This document shows, piece by piece, positions 47,601-56,681 of a DNA stretch of 64,000 nucleotides. Position numbers and translations under genes: made by a program. Position 1 is the first letter of the stretch; each line of letters begins with the position of its first letter. The notes under the pieces are model-generated. The model did not search any database. It had not been told where the DNA came from and was given only the letters and a program-made list of their open reading frames with translations. The DNA lies in assembly GCA_032164245.1 (NCBI GenBank), contig JAVMKO010000020.1, forward strand, positions 10,443,206-10,507,205, written 5' to 3'. The DNA comes from Sternotherus odoratus. Taxonomy: Eukaryota > Chordata > Testudines > Kinosternidae.

Positions 47601-49466
47601 GCGGCGAGGGGTCGACCCGGCTTCCTCGAGAGGACGTTCCGCGCCGCGACCCGGCGGGGCGAAGCCCGGTTAAACTACACGAGCGGCCCGAGAGCCGCCG
47701 CCGGATCGAGGCCAAGGTGAGCGACGTTCTCGGACGCCGGAAAGATCCTCCTTCGACCCGCACGCGGAGAGAATGACCGGGACGTTAAGCGATACCTGAT
47801 TGGACAACGTCTGGACTTTCATGGCGTTCCACGGCACGGACTGGCTTGGATTGTAGACGGCTTTCACCAGCACCTTCTCGCCGATCTGCGGTAACCGTCC
47901 CTTTACGACGCTGTCGCAAAAGAACAGACCGAAGAGGCACCGCTGTTATCTTTTCAAGCCGGAACCCGGACTCCCTGACTGTAGGCCCCCAACCCCTGAG
48001 CAAGGCTCCCCTCCCAAAGACTCCCTAGGGGGCACACACACACACACCCCTTGTCTTACCTCAGTTGAAAAAAGACCTCTTCATCCACCACCCCAAAGTA
48101 GTCATGCAGGCTGGTGACGATGCCCGTGAAGACTCGCTGCTTCTCACCCACCTGCAAGGCAAAGGACCGGCGGGGCAAAGTGAGAACTCACGCGTAAGCA
48201 TCGTTGACTTTAGCACCTTAAGCCCACCTAAACCGTGACATCCTCCAATGAACAGAAAGGGAGGTTGCTATTTTGAGCGAGGTCCCGCTCCCTCTGACGA
48301 ACACACGGCACGCGGGTCTTTCCCGCCCGGTCCGCTGCGGCTCGGCGGCCCGAGCCCGTCGCGTAACGGAGCCCTTCGGGTTTCACTTTCCTTGGGGGCG
48401 TTAGGGACGGTCAGACACCGGGGCGAGTCGAAAGGGAAATTCCTACCGCCTCCTCTTACCAAGGGAAAAGCGGATCGACTCGGAAGTGACCTAGTACTCG
48501 GAGAGCGAACGATAGACGGGCACGGGAACGCTAGGTCGGTCTCTCCGGGAAGCGAGAGACCCCCGACGAGACGCCGCTTTTCTAAAGCGGCAAAGGCTCG
48601 TCCCCGGCGTACCTGCAGTTGCCGTGCATTCTGGATGAGATCTGCCGACACCGGAGGGTTTAACAGGCCGGGTGCGGGTCCCAATAAGGAGGTCGGGTGT
48701 GTCCCTAAGATGGAAGAGACAAAAAGTTAATCCCGCTTCCATTTTGACCCTCTACGTGGAGGCAGACGCTTCCGTGCCCGGCACGAAAGAGACACCTCGT
48801 GCAATCGACTCGGAAGAAGCTCCCATCGCATCTACTCGACGGCAAGACTCTGAGCCGTTTGGTACCCACGATCGACCCGTCCGGCCCAGATTACTGGGGG
48901 AGGGGGGCCGAGCGAGAGACACGCCGACATGTAATTAGCCATCCAGTTGTCCAGATGCCCGATTGATAAATAGCTAGAGAACCGGACCGGCTCACTGGAG
49001 CTACCGGAAGCGATGCCCTGGGAAACTCCCACCCTTCGCGTCCTACGGTACAGACCCATTGACGCACGGTAGCGCCGGGCCTCCCGGCGCTACCTATTTA
49101 ACACGCGGCACCGGAAGCGGTCTATCTGCAGATGCAGAAATACCACCATTTTTCATGCTCGGAAAGTTATCTGAACTACCAAAAACTTACTTACTCTAAT
49201 AAAAACAAAAGCTTCGACGTGGCAGAAACGTTCCGCTTCGGCCCCGCTTTGGCCAATGCCGGATACATTTCTTAAGTACTAGCAAACGGCACGTACCTTA
49301 GGCCGTGAAAAGCATGGCGTGGGTACCCACATTTTGGAATGCTAGGTAATTCATATCAGTGATCGATGGACATCGAACAACAGATTTCAAACCAATTAGA
49401 CTATTCTAGAAGCTACCGTGTTCGCCGTTCTGACACTCCGAGAAATCATGAGTCTCCGAGTACTTG

Positions 49467-49497
<31 letters not shown>

Positions 49498-51463
49498 TGT
49501 TTTCACCCGCCCACTTCTCCGGTGGAACTTGTTAAATTACCACCGACACACAGAATCCATAAAACAACCGAAGACGGGAACCAAAGCGGGCCAACTCGAC
49601 CGGACTGAAACTGCAAGGGGAGAGGGGAAGTCTTTAGAGAAGCCAAAATTGATTTCCCCCCGCCACCCTTATTCTGCATACTGCTTGGCTCCACCCGCGA
49701 TAGCTGCATTTCAGCGCCATTCGCTGCAGAGATTTCAAATTTTAAAACATCACCAGATCAGGGCTAGGCAACCGATGGACCCCGGTTCGTGGGGATGGGG
49801 CTCTGCATTTTTATTGCATTTGGAATGAAGCTTCTTAGACATTTTAAAACCTTATTTACTTGATATACAACAATAGTTTCATTCTATATTAAAGAAAGAC
49901 TGACTGACTGACTTAGAGAGAGAGAGAGACCTTCTAAAAAAGTTAACATGTATTACTGGCACACAAAACCTTACAGTGAACAAATGACTCGGCACACCGC
50001 TTCTGAAAGGCTGCCGACCCCTGCACGAGACCTACACAACCTCAGTGATATACATACAGCAGAAGAGGGTACGATTTAGCACTTCCATAACTGTATTTAG
50101 CTAGTGAATCAGTTTGCTTTCCTTTGGGAGGAAAGGCATGCTACCTCTGTAATATATTACCATTACACTCCACTCACTTACTTACCTCTTTTAGTTGTGG
50201 CAAAAGACACACGGGAATAACTGACAGAGTCCCGTGGCACCGTATAGACCAAGGGTAGGCAACCGGCGGCACGCGTGCCAAAGGCGGCACGCAAGCTGAT
50301 TTTCAGTGGCACTCACACTGACCGGGTCCCAGACATTAGTCTGGTGGGCAGCCTGTATTTTAATGTAATTTTAAATGAAGCTTCTTAAACATTTTAAATA
50401 CCTTATTTACTTTACGTACAACAACAAACAAACAAAACAAAACAACCACTTCTTTAGTTCAATATTACAGACTTACTTACTTACTTATAGACAGAGACCT
50501 ACTAAAAATGTTAACAAACATGTATTACTGGCACGTGCAACATTACATTACAGCAAATAAATGAAGACTCGGCACACCGCTTCTGAAAGGTTGCCAACCC
50601 TTGTTTGTTAGAGACTAACAAACAGACATACATATCAGAGCATAAGCTTTCCTGGGTGCATCTGACAAAATGGGTATGCTCCGTTATGTCTGTCTGTCAG
50701 TCTATAAGGAAGGTCCACAGGACTCTTTCTTTACCATTCGTAATACAGGTTCAAGAATAGCAGCTGTGTTACTCTCTATCTGTAAAGAGAGCCAAGAATG
50801 CTTCTTGTAGCACCTTGGAGACTAACTAGTTTATATCAGCAGAAGCTTGACACAGAAATCCATTTCAAAAGGTGTTTTTTTCTCCTGCTGATAATGGCCC
50901 ATCTACATTTAACAACAAACAGCCCTCTTTCTTTCTTAGGATTGGTATGCTAATGGACAATTTTGTTTTTCTTTTTCTGTGTCTATAAATGCATCTTACT
51001 TCTGTTCCATTCTATGGATCCGATGAAGTAAGCTATAGTCCACGAACGCTTATGCTGAAATAAACTAGTTAGTTAGTCTCTAAGGTACTACAAGTATTCC
51101 TCACTTTCTTAATACAGTTATTCCTCTTTGGCGGATCCAGACTAACAGGGCTACTCCCTCCCTTACCTGAGTGAATAACGACAGTAGCATGAGATTACCA
51201 ACGTGTGCTTCACCCACCGATCAGAAATGCCCTTTACAAGTCAGTCCCCTGTGGGGCAAACCTGATTCTCCCTCAAGAAAAGGTGGATCATTAATAGACC
51301 CAGCAGCTAGGAACGGGACTCAGGAGTCCGGGCTCCCACTCCCCGCACTCCAGGTAACCTGACCCCCCCCCCCCCCCCGGTGTGGGGCTCGCTGACCTGA
51401 GAACGGCCTCGCCCCCGGCACGTTGCCCGCTCGCAGCGGCTTCTGGCGCTTGAACTGGGCCAT
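41643..51463 (-). CDS. CCAR2: CCAR2 / DBC1 (cell cycle and apoptosis regulator 2), complete coding region, 20 coding exons
   Basis: CCAR2 is a nuclear regulator that inhibits SIRT1 and acts in transcription elongation/splicing (DBIRD complex) and the DNA-damage response. Twenty coding exons join in phase to 940 residues (human 923). Order in the product: N-terminal MAQFKRQKPL; S1-like domain at about residues 54-110 (VFTGIVTSLHDYFG); a basic nuclear localisation stretch DSKKRKQKGGEPWGVKKPR at about 199-217; catalytically dead Nudix-like domain at about 345-470; a long acidic low-complexity segment at about 470-690; EF-hand-like region at about 710-745 (FVYFDLNFCGYLHRRD); C-terminal coiled coil at about 825-920. 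All introns are GT-AG except one GC-AG (46469). It converges on BIN3 and lies tail-to-head with a C8orf58-like gene, as in human. A 9-residue insertion follows PLEPAIVAR. No frameshift or internal stop was seen. Confidence 0.97.
41700..42328 (-). other. CCAR2 last intron
   Basis: 629 bases, GT-AG. CpG-poor at the 3' side. Around 42082-42150 a tRNA-SINE-like piece (caaggttgagcactggccta, ggagttcaagtcc) is present. Confidence 0.6.
42329..42534 (-). CDS. CCAR2: CCAR2 coding exon 19, coiled coil
   Basis: Reads DAQSRLLATESSNKALHSEL and on to RLVPLQLELQRIMEK with a leucine heptad pattern. Acceptor CCCCTAG, donor GTAGGC. Confidence 0.94.
42649..42837 (-). CDS. CCAR2: CCAR2 coding exon 18, start of coiled coil
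   Basis: NVALLPALSPAAEACVGTKQ then LVEKAEQTEGGRLYLESKIH and TLEVKL. Acceptor TTGTTGCAG, donor GTGAGT. Confidence 0.94.
42838..43602 (-). other. CCAR2 intron between coding exons 17 and 18
   Basis: 765 bases with runs of ACTT, ATCA, GATA and ACTA units (43206-43228, 43237-43248, 43327-43342, 43424-43432). No gene seen. Confidence 0.6.
43603..43729 (-). CDS. CCAR2: CCAR2 coding exon 17
   Basis: AKRLVNRVATQYVCQYRSLR then YNHRDGRDPGSADHVPEEGQ. Acceptor GTCCACAG, donor GTAAGG. Confidence 0.93.
43812..43958 (-). CDS. CCAR2: CCAR2 coding exon 16, EF-hand-like region
   Basis: PKELDLSAVLPLDALLAFVY then FDLNFCGYLHRRDVEKILLT. The acceptor is the tandem TAGCAG at 43964-43959; using the first AG adds one Gln. 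Donor GTGAGG. Confidence 0.93.
44066..44145 (-). CDS. CCAR2: CCAR2 coding exon 15
   Basis: VKLDDAEVRSIASNQSEMEF then SSLHDL. The in-frame donor is GTCAGT. A stronger-looking GTAAGT lies 4 bases further on but would shift the frame. Confidence 0.9.
44242..44407 (-). CDS. CCAR2: CCAR2 coding exon 14, acidic segment
   Basis: TRREEEESERKPACGESPDE through MLSLEDDLLLLRDEEEEDF. Acceptor TGCACAG, donor GTAGGT. The LLLLRD motif matches human. Confidence 0.93.
44498..44722 (-). CDS. CCAR2: CCAR2 coding exon 13
   Basis: AAVVAELFQEMLQRDFGYTL then YRALLALPEKEEPSEAKNPD and a Glu-rich tail to REPAQ. Acceptor CCCCGAG, donor GTGTGT. The ELFQEMLQRDFGY block is strongly conserved. Confidence 0.94.
44809..45033 (-). 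CDS. CCAR2: CCAR2 coding exon 12, acidic/proline linker
   Basis: DADVPEADSDREAEAAVTDA through APLEPAIVAR, then LKLATQGGRPSC, then NLSLCTLLEYRRRREKVSFE. Acceptor TTAAACAG, donor GTAGGC. The LKLATQGGRP part is extra relative to human. Confidence 0.92.
45126..45315 (-). CDS. CCAR2: CCAR2 coding exon 11, end of Nudix-like domain
   Basis: WVRFAEFRYLRRGDPSQRET, then PDVWSRMPSLEEWEALCCQK. Acceptor CGCTCCAG, donor GTGAGT. The tail is rich in Pro, Glu and Lys. Confidence 0.94.
45316..45991 (-). other. CCAR2 intron between coding exons 10 and 11
   Basis: 676 bases, CpG-rich, GT-AG. No element recognised. Confidence 0.6.
45992..46155 (-). CDS. CCAR2: CCAR2 coding exon 10, Nudix-like domain
   Basis: FLLGRKEEEAVLIGGAWSPS through CTKAQTGLDLGACTK. 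Acceptor CGTCCCTAG, donor GTGAGT. DBC1's Nudix-like fold lacks the catalytic signature, and none is seen here. Confidence 0.94.
46243..46356 (-). CDS. CCAR2: CCAR2 coding exon 9
   Basis: VMLLSSPGLEELYRQCLSYI then EHPTKQIK, 38 codons. Acceptor CCCGCAG, donor GTGAGG. Start of the Nudix-like domain. Confidence 0.95.
46470..46695 (-). CDS. CCAR2: CCAR2 coding exon 8, ends at a GC donor
   Basis: PFCDALEIQRRYCSLQLPRD through the acidic ETEEDDGAPEDADPAFSAK, 75 full codons. Acceptor CGGCTCCAG. The exon ends AAG followed by GCGAGA, a non-canonical GC donor fixed by frame and homology. Confidence 0.92.
46799..46915 (-). CDS. CCAR2: CCAR2 coding exon 7, nuclear localisation signal
   Basis: DDFDSKKRKQKGGEPWGVKK with PRHDPPQYRVYF after it. 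The lysine/arginine clusters correspond to the known N-terminal NLS of DBC1. Donor GTGAGA. Confidence 0.95.
47080..47176 (-). CDS. CCAR2: CCAR2 coding exon 6
   Basis: Reads PMSLFQSSPSLHLGHLGRYP in the frame set by exon 5, matching human PLSLFQTSHTLHLSHLNRFP. A longer open frame in this place is a shadow. Acceptor TTTCCCCAG, donor GTAAGG. Confidence 0.9.
47415..47541 (-). CDS. CCAR2: CCAR2 coding exon 5, residues 123-165
   Basis: PLLKAPTPLLHVATLGQKQG, then FQPHRIPPLFPQK. Acceptor TTCCGTAG, donor GTGAGT. Confidence 0.95.
47796..47910 (-). CDS. CCAR2: CCAR2 coding exon 4, residues 84-122 (S1-like domain)
   Basis: VVKGRLPQIGEKVLVKAVYN, then VPWNAMKVQTLSNQ. Acceptor TTGCGACAG, donor GTATCG. Completes the S1-like fold. 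Confidence 0.95.
48060..48151 (-). CDS. CCAR2: CCAR2 coding exon 3, residues 54-84 (S1-like domain)
   Basis: VGEKQRVFTGIVTSLHDYFG then VVDEEVFFQL, almost identical to human. Acceptor CCTTGCAG, donor GTAAGA. Confidence 0.95.
48613..48704 (-). CDS. CCAR2: CCAR2 coding exon 2, residues 23-53
   Basis: Begins GTHPTSLLGPAPGLLNPPVS and ends with NARQLQ, donor GTACGC. The segment before the S1-like domain; the phase fits both neighbours. Confidence 0.93.
49467..49495. repeat. (AC)n microsatellite
   Basis: About 14 uninterrupted AC units. Confidence 0.95.
49759..50023 (+). mobile_element. hAT-type MITE, copy 3
   Basis: Begins cagggctaggcaaccgatgg and ends ggctgccgacccctg. Flanks caccagat and cacgagac agree at 6 of 8 positions, a decayed target duplication. 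Confidence 0.85.
50222..50745 (+). mobile_element. Penelope-like element split by hAT copy 4
   Basis: Left part 50222-50249 (cagagtcccgtggcaccg), right part 50612-50745 with gcataagctttcctgggtgc, catctgacaaaatgggta and the inverted end ccacaggactctttc. Same fold-back design as the 22.6-kb element. Confidence 0.7.
50250..50603 (+). mobile_element. hAT-type MITE, copy 4, inside a Penelope-like element
   Basis: Begins caagggtaggcaaccggcgg and ends ggttgccaacccttg. The Penelope word cccgtggcaccgtatagac stops at its left edge and the continuation actaacaaacagacatac resumes just right of it, so it inserted there. Confidence 0.83.
50758..51160 (+). mobile_element. Second Penelope-like fold-back element
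   Basis: A left arm (50758-50865; gtagcaccttggagactaac, agcagaagctt) and a right inverted arm (about 51015-51160; tagtctctaaggtactacaa, ggatccagactaacaggg) around about 150 bases. The hammerhead-like block is at 51020-51057. Confidence 0.72.
51397..51463 (-). CDS. CCAR2: CCAR2 coding exon 1, residues 1-22
   Basis: The ATG is at 51463-51461 and gives MAQFKRQKPLRAGNVPGARPFS, close to human MSQFKRQ. The donor is GTCAGC after TTCTCAG. An acceptor ending CTCCCTCCCAG at 51502 suggests this exon starts at 51501 and a non-coding exon lies upstream. Confidence 0.93.
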
Positions 51464-51501
51464 GTCGGGCGATCCGCTGGTTCCTCGTCGCTGGGCCGAG
51501 C
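51464..51501 (-). other. CCAR2: CCAR2 5' UTR part of the first coding exon
   Basis: 38 bases between a good acceptor (TGTCTCCCTCCCAG) and the ATG. It implies a non-coding first exon higher up; a CAG/GTTGGT donor at 51839/51838 is one candidate for its end. Confidence 0.55.
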
Positions 51502-52174
51502 CTGGGAGGGAGACACACAAAGGCCGCATCACAAACCGCCCCCCCGGGGAAGCAGGAGCCCGGCGAGGGGAGGCGCTGGGGGGACGAGCCCCCGCCCCGA
51601 GGCGCCTGTAGGGGGCTGGGGGGAGGAAGGAGCCACCCGGGGGGGGGGAACTTGAGGCCGCCCCGGGGGGGGGGGGACTTGGAGCCGGCCGCGGCCCCCA
51701 GCCCTAGGCCGCGGGGCGGGGGATGGATACACACAGCCCCCCCCCCCTCACCCTCCAGACAAGGGGGGGAGGCGCCGCCACCCCCCTCACACCCCGCGTG
51801 GCCGCCACGGGGGAAAAGCGCCCGGGACCGGAACCAACCTGCGGGCGGCGACGGAACCGCTGCGGGACCCGCGACAGCCGGGGGGGGGGGGGACAAAGGG
51901 ACCCGGAAACGCTTCCCCGGAAGCCCGCGCCTCGCTCCCGGCCCCGGCCCCCTCGCCACCGGAAGTGTTGCTGCTCGGCGCGGCCAGCGGAGGCACGGGC
52001 CGGAAGTTGCGCAATCCCCTCGCGGGAGCGGGGCTGCCGTGACCGGAAGTGTGGAGGGGAGTCAGGGAACACAGACCCCCCCCCCCCCCAGCATCCTTTG
52101 GGAGGGTGGAGGGTGACGTCACAGTTATGCATCATTGTCTGAGATGACATCATGGTGCTACCCCACTGACCGCA

Positions 52175-52347
52175 CAGGGACCCCTCCCCCTCCATACTGT
52201 CCCATGCAGCCAAGAGTCCTCAGGAGACCCCCCTCCGCCCCCACTGAGCACCCCCCATCTACAGGGACCCCCCCATACTGTCCCATGCAGCCAAGAGTCC
52301 TCAGGAGACGCCCCTCCACCCCACCCCCACTGAGCACCCCCCAGCTA
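52175..52347. repeat. Two-copy tandem repeat, period 81
   Basis: The word atactgtcccatgcagccaa occurs at 52194 and 52275, each followed by gagtcctcaggagac and a C-rich block. It lies just upstream of the CCAR2 promoter. Confidence 0.85.
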
Positions 52348-53258
52348 CAGGGGCCAGACCCCCTGTGCCCCTTGTGCTGGGAGAGGGGGAGGGGTTGGAT
52401 CAGGCAGGCAAGATACTAACAAACTTGAACAGACTTTATTTAACAACAGTGAAACCTCTTCCCAGAGCTGCTGCCCCCCTCCAGAGCGCTAACTCGGGCT
52501 GGGCTCCTCCCCCCTCCTTCCCCTTCAACAGCCCCCCCCCAGTCCTAATAATTACAAGCAACATCTAAAACCCCACAGGAGGCTGCACGCGGCCCATGCG
52601 CTCCAGAGTAATTTCAATCCCTAGGCCGAGCCGTCTCTCCACCCCCAGAGCCACCGCTCCTGGACGGCACACACCAGAGCGCGGTGACGGTGCGTGGCCT
52701 CTCCGCGTAGTAGCTCGTGATAGGTGGCCCTTCTTCAGAGGCGACCTCTCTGGCAGCTTGGAGTGGAGATCTAATTCTAGAGGCCAACAGTCCCTTGGGG
52801 AATTTGCTTCTCGGTCTCACAGAGGCTGGCCTGGCCCAACTTAATTCTTTCTCTTCACTCTGGCGGGTGGATCCCAGCACTATCCACCCCACACAACTGA
52901 CCCATTACGGCTCCTAGCCCCGGTCAGCTCGAACCATCTCGGTGCCTGCGCATCCCCTGCCGGGAAAGGGATAGCGGGTGAGCCGTTAGGAATAGCCAGT
53001 ACCCCTCCATCGCCATCACCCCGAGACCATATGCAACCTGTTAAAATAAGGCATAAATAATTTCAATTGAGTATTTAATTCGTCCCAAATCCTTTCCCCG
53101 TGCACACAAACATTTCCCCGTGCGGGAGGTTGAGCCATAAACAGAGTGCATCTCAAACAGCGAATCTACTGCCAGGCGCTGCGTGACTCGTGAGGATTAT
53201 AATGGAGACGTTACTGCCATCCTGTGGCTAATTTTAAAACCTTCCCCGCTTTTGTTCA
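52348..53258. other. Intergenic DNA between CCAR2 and C8orf58-like gene
   Basis: No gene recognised; the open frames are short and without homology I can see. Confidence 0.5.
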
Positions 53259-53266
53259 GCATAGAT

Positions 53267-54516
53267 CGGGGTGGGCAAACTTTTTGACCCGAGGGCCACA
53301 CTGGGCTTCAGAAGTGTGCAGAGGGCCGGGTAGAGAAGGCCCGGCCCCCCATCTGACCCCCACCCACTTCCCACCTCCAGAGTACCCCCCTCATAACACG
53401 GACCCGTCCAACCCCCCCTTCCTTGTTCCCCGATCACCCCTCCAGAGACACCCCCCCACACACTCTAATTGCCCCCCAGAGCCCCATCCCCTATCTAGCC
53501 CCCCTGCTATCTGTTCCCTCCCAAGTCCCCCCACACACACACCCTAACGACCACCACCACCTAAACCCCCACTCCCCCAACTGGCTTACCTGCTCAGATG
53601 GGCACTGGGCCCCTGTGATGGAGTAGGGAGACTGTGTGTGCGTGCCTCAGTTTCCCCTATGCATTTCTTAAGTGTCTATGTGAAGGAGTAGGGGCTGACA
53701 CTGGAAGCAAGCAGGCAACGCCCTCTCCCCTCTCAAGGTGTGCATCCCTGATGCTGTAATCTGACCCCAAGTGGGGGAGGGAGGTCACTTGACCTGGCTG
53801 AGCGGGGGGGAGGGAGGAGGGGCTGGAGAAAGTGAGTTTCAGTTTGGGAGTTTGCAGCTGGCTGGGGAGAGGGTTTTGAATCTGAAGCTGTGTGGGCAGA
53901 AGGGAGGCAGGCCCAGGCAGGGTCTGGCCTCCCTTGGGTCCCCAAAATGGATCCAGCGGAGGGGGTCTACAAGCTCGGTGTTAGACCATGTACCTGTCGA
54001 CAAATAAACCTGTTTTACTGGCTGGCTGAGAGTCACGGTTGACTGTGGATTTGGGGTGCAGAATCCACGGGCTCCCTCGGGACCCCGCCCGGGCGGGCTC
54101 ACTGATGGAAGCGCACAGAGGGCCAGAAGGTACCGAATGCTCCGAGGTCAGACCCGGGAAGGTGGACGTGGGGACCCCTGAAGCTCCTGGCCTTGGAAAC
54201 AGGCTGTGTACGGAGAAGGGGCCCTTCACCCAAAGTCCTGGCTGGCTTCCTAGGGAGCGGTTCCAGACCATCGCCCGGGCACTCCGTGACAGCCCCGCAG
54301 CTGCGACGCTCCACCCGGCAGCGCACCTTGCCGCCCTCGGCCCCGCACCCTGGGCCGGGGCCCCACGGCGATATGCACTTGGCCCGGTCCCCGGCCGGGA
54401 GCGTGGGGCCAGTGGCTTGCCACACTTGGCCCCGCCACACCACCCAAGCTCGTGGGCCGGACAGAAATGGCCAGCGGCCCACACGTGGCCCGCGGGCCGT
54501 CGTTTGCCCACGTCCG
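53267..54516 (+). mobile_element. hAT element (CAGGGGTGGGCAAAC family) interrupted by a solo LTR
   Basis: Begins cggggtgggcaaactttttg and ends ccgtcgtttgcccacgtccg. Flanks gcatagat (53259-53266) and ggatagat (54517-54524) agree at 7 of 8. Without the inserted LTR it is about 570 bases and non-coding. Confidence 0.88.
53614..54291 (+). mobile_element. Solo LTR, copy 2, with 5-bp target duplication GCCCC
   Basis: 678 bases from TGTGATGG to CCGTGACA. GCCCC stands at 53609-53613 and 54292-54296. AATAAA at 54003-54008. Same family as the LTRs at 37.0 and 63.0 kb. It sits inside a hAT element and is therefore younger than it. Confidence 0.9.
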
Positions 54517-54524
54517 GGATAGAT

Positions 54525-56617
54525 TCTCCCCTTTGCCCCAGTCCGATTCCTCGGTAGGAGGCGGAACACGATGTCCACTCGTAGCCAAATGCAGCAGCAC
54601 TCGCTAGCGTACCAGGCTCTGGCTCCTTACGGATGTAGACCTAGCTCGCTTTGGAAGTTTGAATGCGGACGCGAGCCCGACGCGAGCCCGTCGGAGCGGA
54701 GGGTAGGCAGAGTTTTCACAATCGCATAGTATTGATGATTGAAAAACGGGAGAAAAATAGCCGGTTACACGGGGCCCAAATTCCACCGGCTCTTTGTCTC
54801 AAAACACACAACGGCACTAAAGTCACGGGCCGGCCCCGACAACCACGAGAAAGCATGGCTCGACCGTAGCAGAACTGCAGCGAGGATAGGATGCTTCTCA
54901 TTTCCACCCCTCTTCCTCGGAGAACCTTCCTCCCCGCTCTCCCCGCCACAGACTCCCGCCTCCCCCGGGCACGTGTTGGGAGAATAGGATTAGTTCATTT
55001 CCCACACGTGGCTCGGCTCAGCAACCTTACGGATCCCCGCACTTATAGAAGCCGGGATCTTTCCCGGAGCCGGAAGAGGGTCAACCCCTTATCTCCGCGC
55101 CCAGCAGACTCCTTAAACGCTAAGTTTATTCTCACGCACAAGCCCCTGCCGTAGATATCTATCACGTGAGCCCAAGAACCAAATTCCATCGTAGCTCTCA
55201 ATTCTATCGCTTCTCTGCTCTGCCTCTCGGCTAGAGTTACTTCCGTGGGTCGGGAGGCTTCGTCGTTCACTATTCATATGAAGGAATGGGGTCTAAATTA
55301 GCCGTTACCGCTCGGGAGGAGTCCCTGTGAATCGTTCTATGAAAACAACCTTTCGATGTGTGGCGGCGGTCAAAAAGAGCGTGGGGAATCGCTAAGAAAG
55401 GGATAGAGAAGGCAGAAAGGATATTGCCTCGATATAAATCCACAGTACGCCCACATCCAGAATACCGCACACGGATGTGGTCCTTCCCGCCTCAAAAAAG
55501 ACATATCTGATTTGGAAAAGGGCAACAAAAAGGATACGGGGTATGGAACGGCTTACGTCCGAGGAGAGATTAATAAGACTGGGACTTTTCCGCTTGGAAA
55601 AGAGAGGACGGGGAGAGATACGATAGAGGTCTATACAATCACGACCGGTGTGGAGAAAGTTGCAAAACTCAGTGGTCATTTATTTTTTTAAGTGTCTAAG
55701 ACTCCATCAGCCTCCATAAGCACCTCTCTCCATCGGGCCACATAAATACGTCGCATACAAATACACTGGGACATTTCCAAAATTAGCAGGCGCTAGTAGC
55801 GGTCCAGTAAGCGGTCAGAGGAGTTCGTTCACATTCGACAACGCCGGGGATTTCTCCCTGCTGTGCGGAGACCCCAGAGCTGGAATCCCGGGCTAGGCTG
55901 GGGGTCTGACCGGAACGGGGGTTTGAACAAACATCCCCATAGGAGGAAGGGAGAGTTCCGGTCGCGACCGGGTCAGTTCGTATAAATTCTGCCCCGGTGG
56001 TGAAGGCTCCTCTTTGCCCACCATCGAGACCCCGATACCAGGAGCGGGCTTGGGGCTGCCTGCAGTCACGGGAAGATGAAGTCGGGGGTGAGAGTCAACA
56101 GCAGTGCGATGGGGCTGCCTCCTAGCTTTTGCAGCCACACGCCGCAAGCAAGGAAGTAGCAAGACAAACATACCCGGGGGCGATGCTGGCCAAGAGTGTA
56201 TGTGTGTGTGTTGGGGGGGGGGGGGATGGAAACAGACACCAGAGCCTGCTGGGGCTAAGCCAGCTTCCTCGAGGACCCGCCTCAGGGGAGGAACGTGCCT
56301 CCTAGGCATGCCCACCGCGAGGGGCGAGTAGGGACGGCGTGCACCCCAGCGTCCATACGTCTAAGCAGGCTTGATCCACGGTCACTTGGCTTCAATGTCA
56401 CAGCTCCACAGGAACGGAAGACAGCCTCCCTTTTCCACAGAAGGGCCGGAAAACCTCATCGAAGCAGGCGGGAGTGGGAAATCCAAACCGGCGTCGAGGG
56501 GGCAGCGGGACGAAGGGGACCCCTCGTGGAGAGCGTGTCCGTGGCAGGGAAGCCGCAGCAGCGTTAAATCCTTCACATTTCCAAAAGCTACCCTGGCCTC
56601 CGGGGGGGGGAGGGGGC
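54525..56617. other. Intergenic DNA downstream of C8orf58-like gene
   Basis: Contains the C8orf58-like 3' UTR (end not fixed; a TTTATT at 55679-55684 is one possible signal) and an old CR1-like fragment. No other gene seen. Confidence 0.5.
55320..55684 (+). mobile_element. Old CR1-like LINE fragment
   Basis: cgatataaatccacagtacg, gaatacc, ggaaaagggcaacaaaaagg and agagattaataagactggga follow the DNA of the CR1 protein C-terminal region; frames are broken in several places. Confidence 0.72.
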
Positions 56618-56681
56618 TCAGCACACAGAGAGGGGTTTCGAGCGGTGTTTCTTCACCCCCGGCGCTGGCAGGAAGCTTCTC
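56618..56681 (-). CDS. C8orf58: C8orf58-like terminal exon
   Basis: One base plus RSFLPAPGVKKHRSKPLSVC and TGA. Acceptor CACCCCAG. Mirrors the human end KTFMPSLVVKK...LSVG; the phase is exactly that left by exon d. Confidence 0.8.

Larger units (their letters stand above)
48705..51396 (-). other. CCAR2 first coding intron, filled with transposons
   Basis: 2.7 kb holding two hAT MITEs (49759-50023, 50250-50603), Penelope-like pieces (50222-50249, 50612-50745, 50758-51160) and an AC microsatellite. No exon seen. Confidence 0.7.
51390..52125 (-). promoter_or_regulatory. CCAR2 CpG-island promoter with ETS, C/EBP-like and CRE motifs
   Basis: Very GC- and CpG-rich DNA at the 5' end of CCAR2 with no TATA box. 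Three CCGGAAGT ETS/GABP-type sites lie at 51959-51966, 52000-52007 and 52043-52050. The palindrome TTGCGCAA lies at 52007-52014 and a full CRE TGACGTCA at 52114-52121. This is the make-up of a housekeeping promoter. The start site is not fixed and probably falls near the ETS cluster. Confidence 0.75.

Noticed and set aside
53614..54291. Retroviral genes next to the LTRs
   Set aside because: All three LTR copies are bounded directly by target duplications; no gag, pol or env sequence is present.
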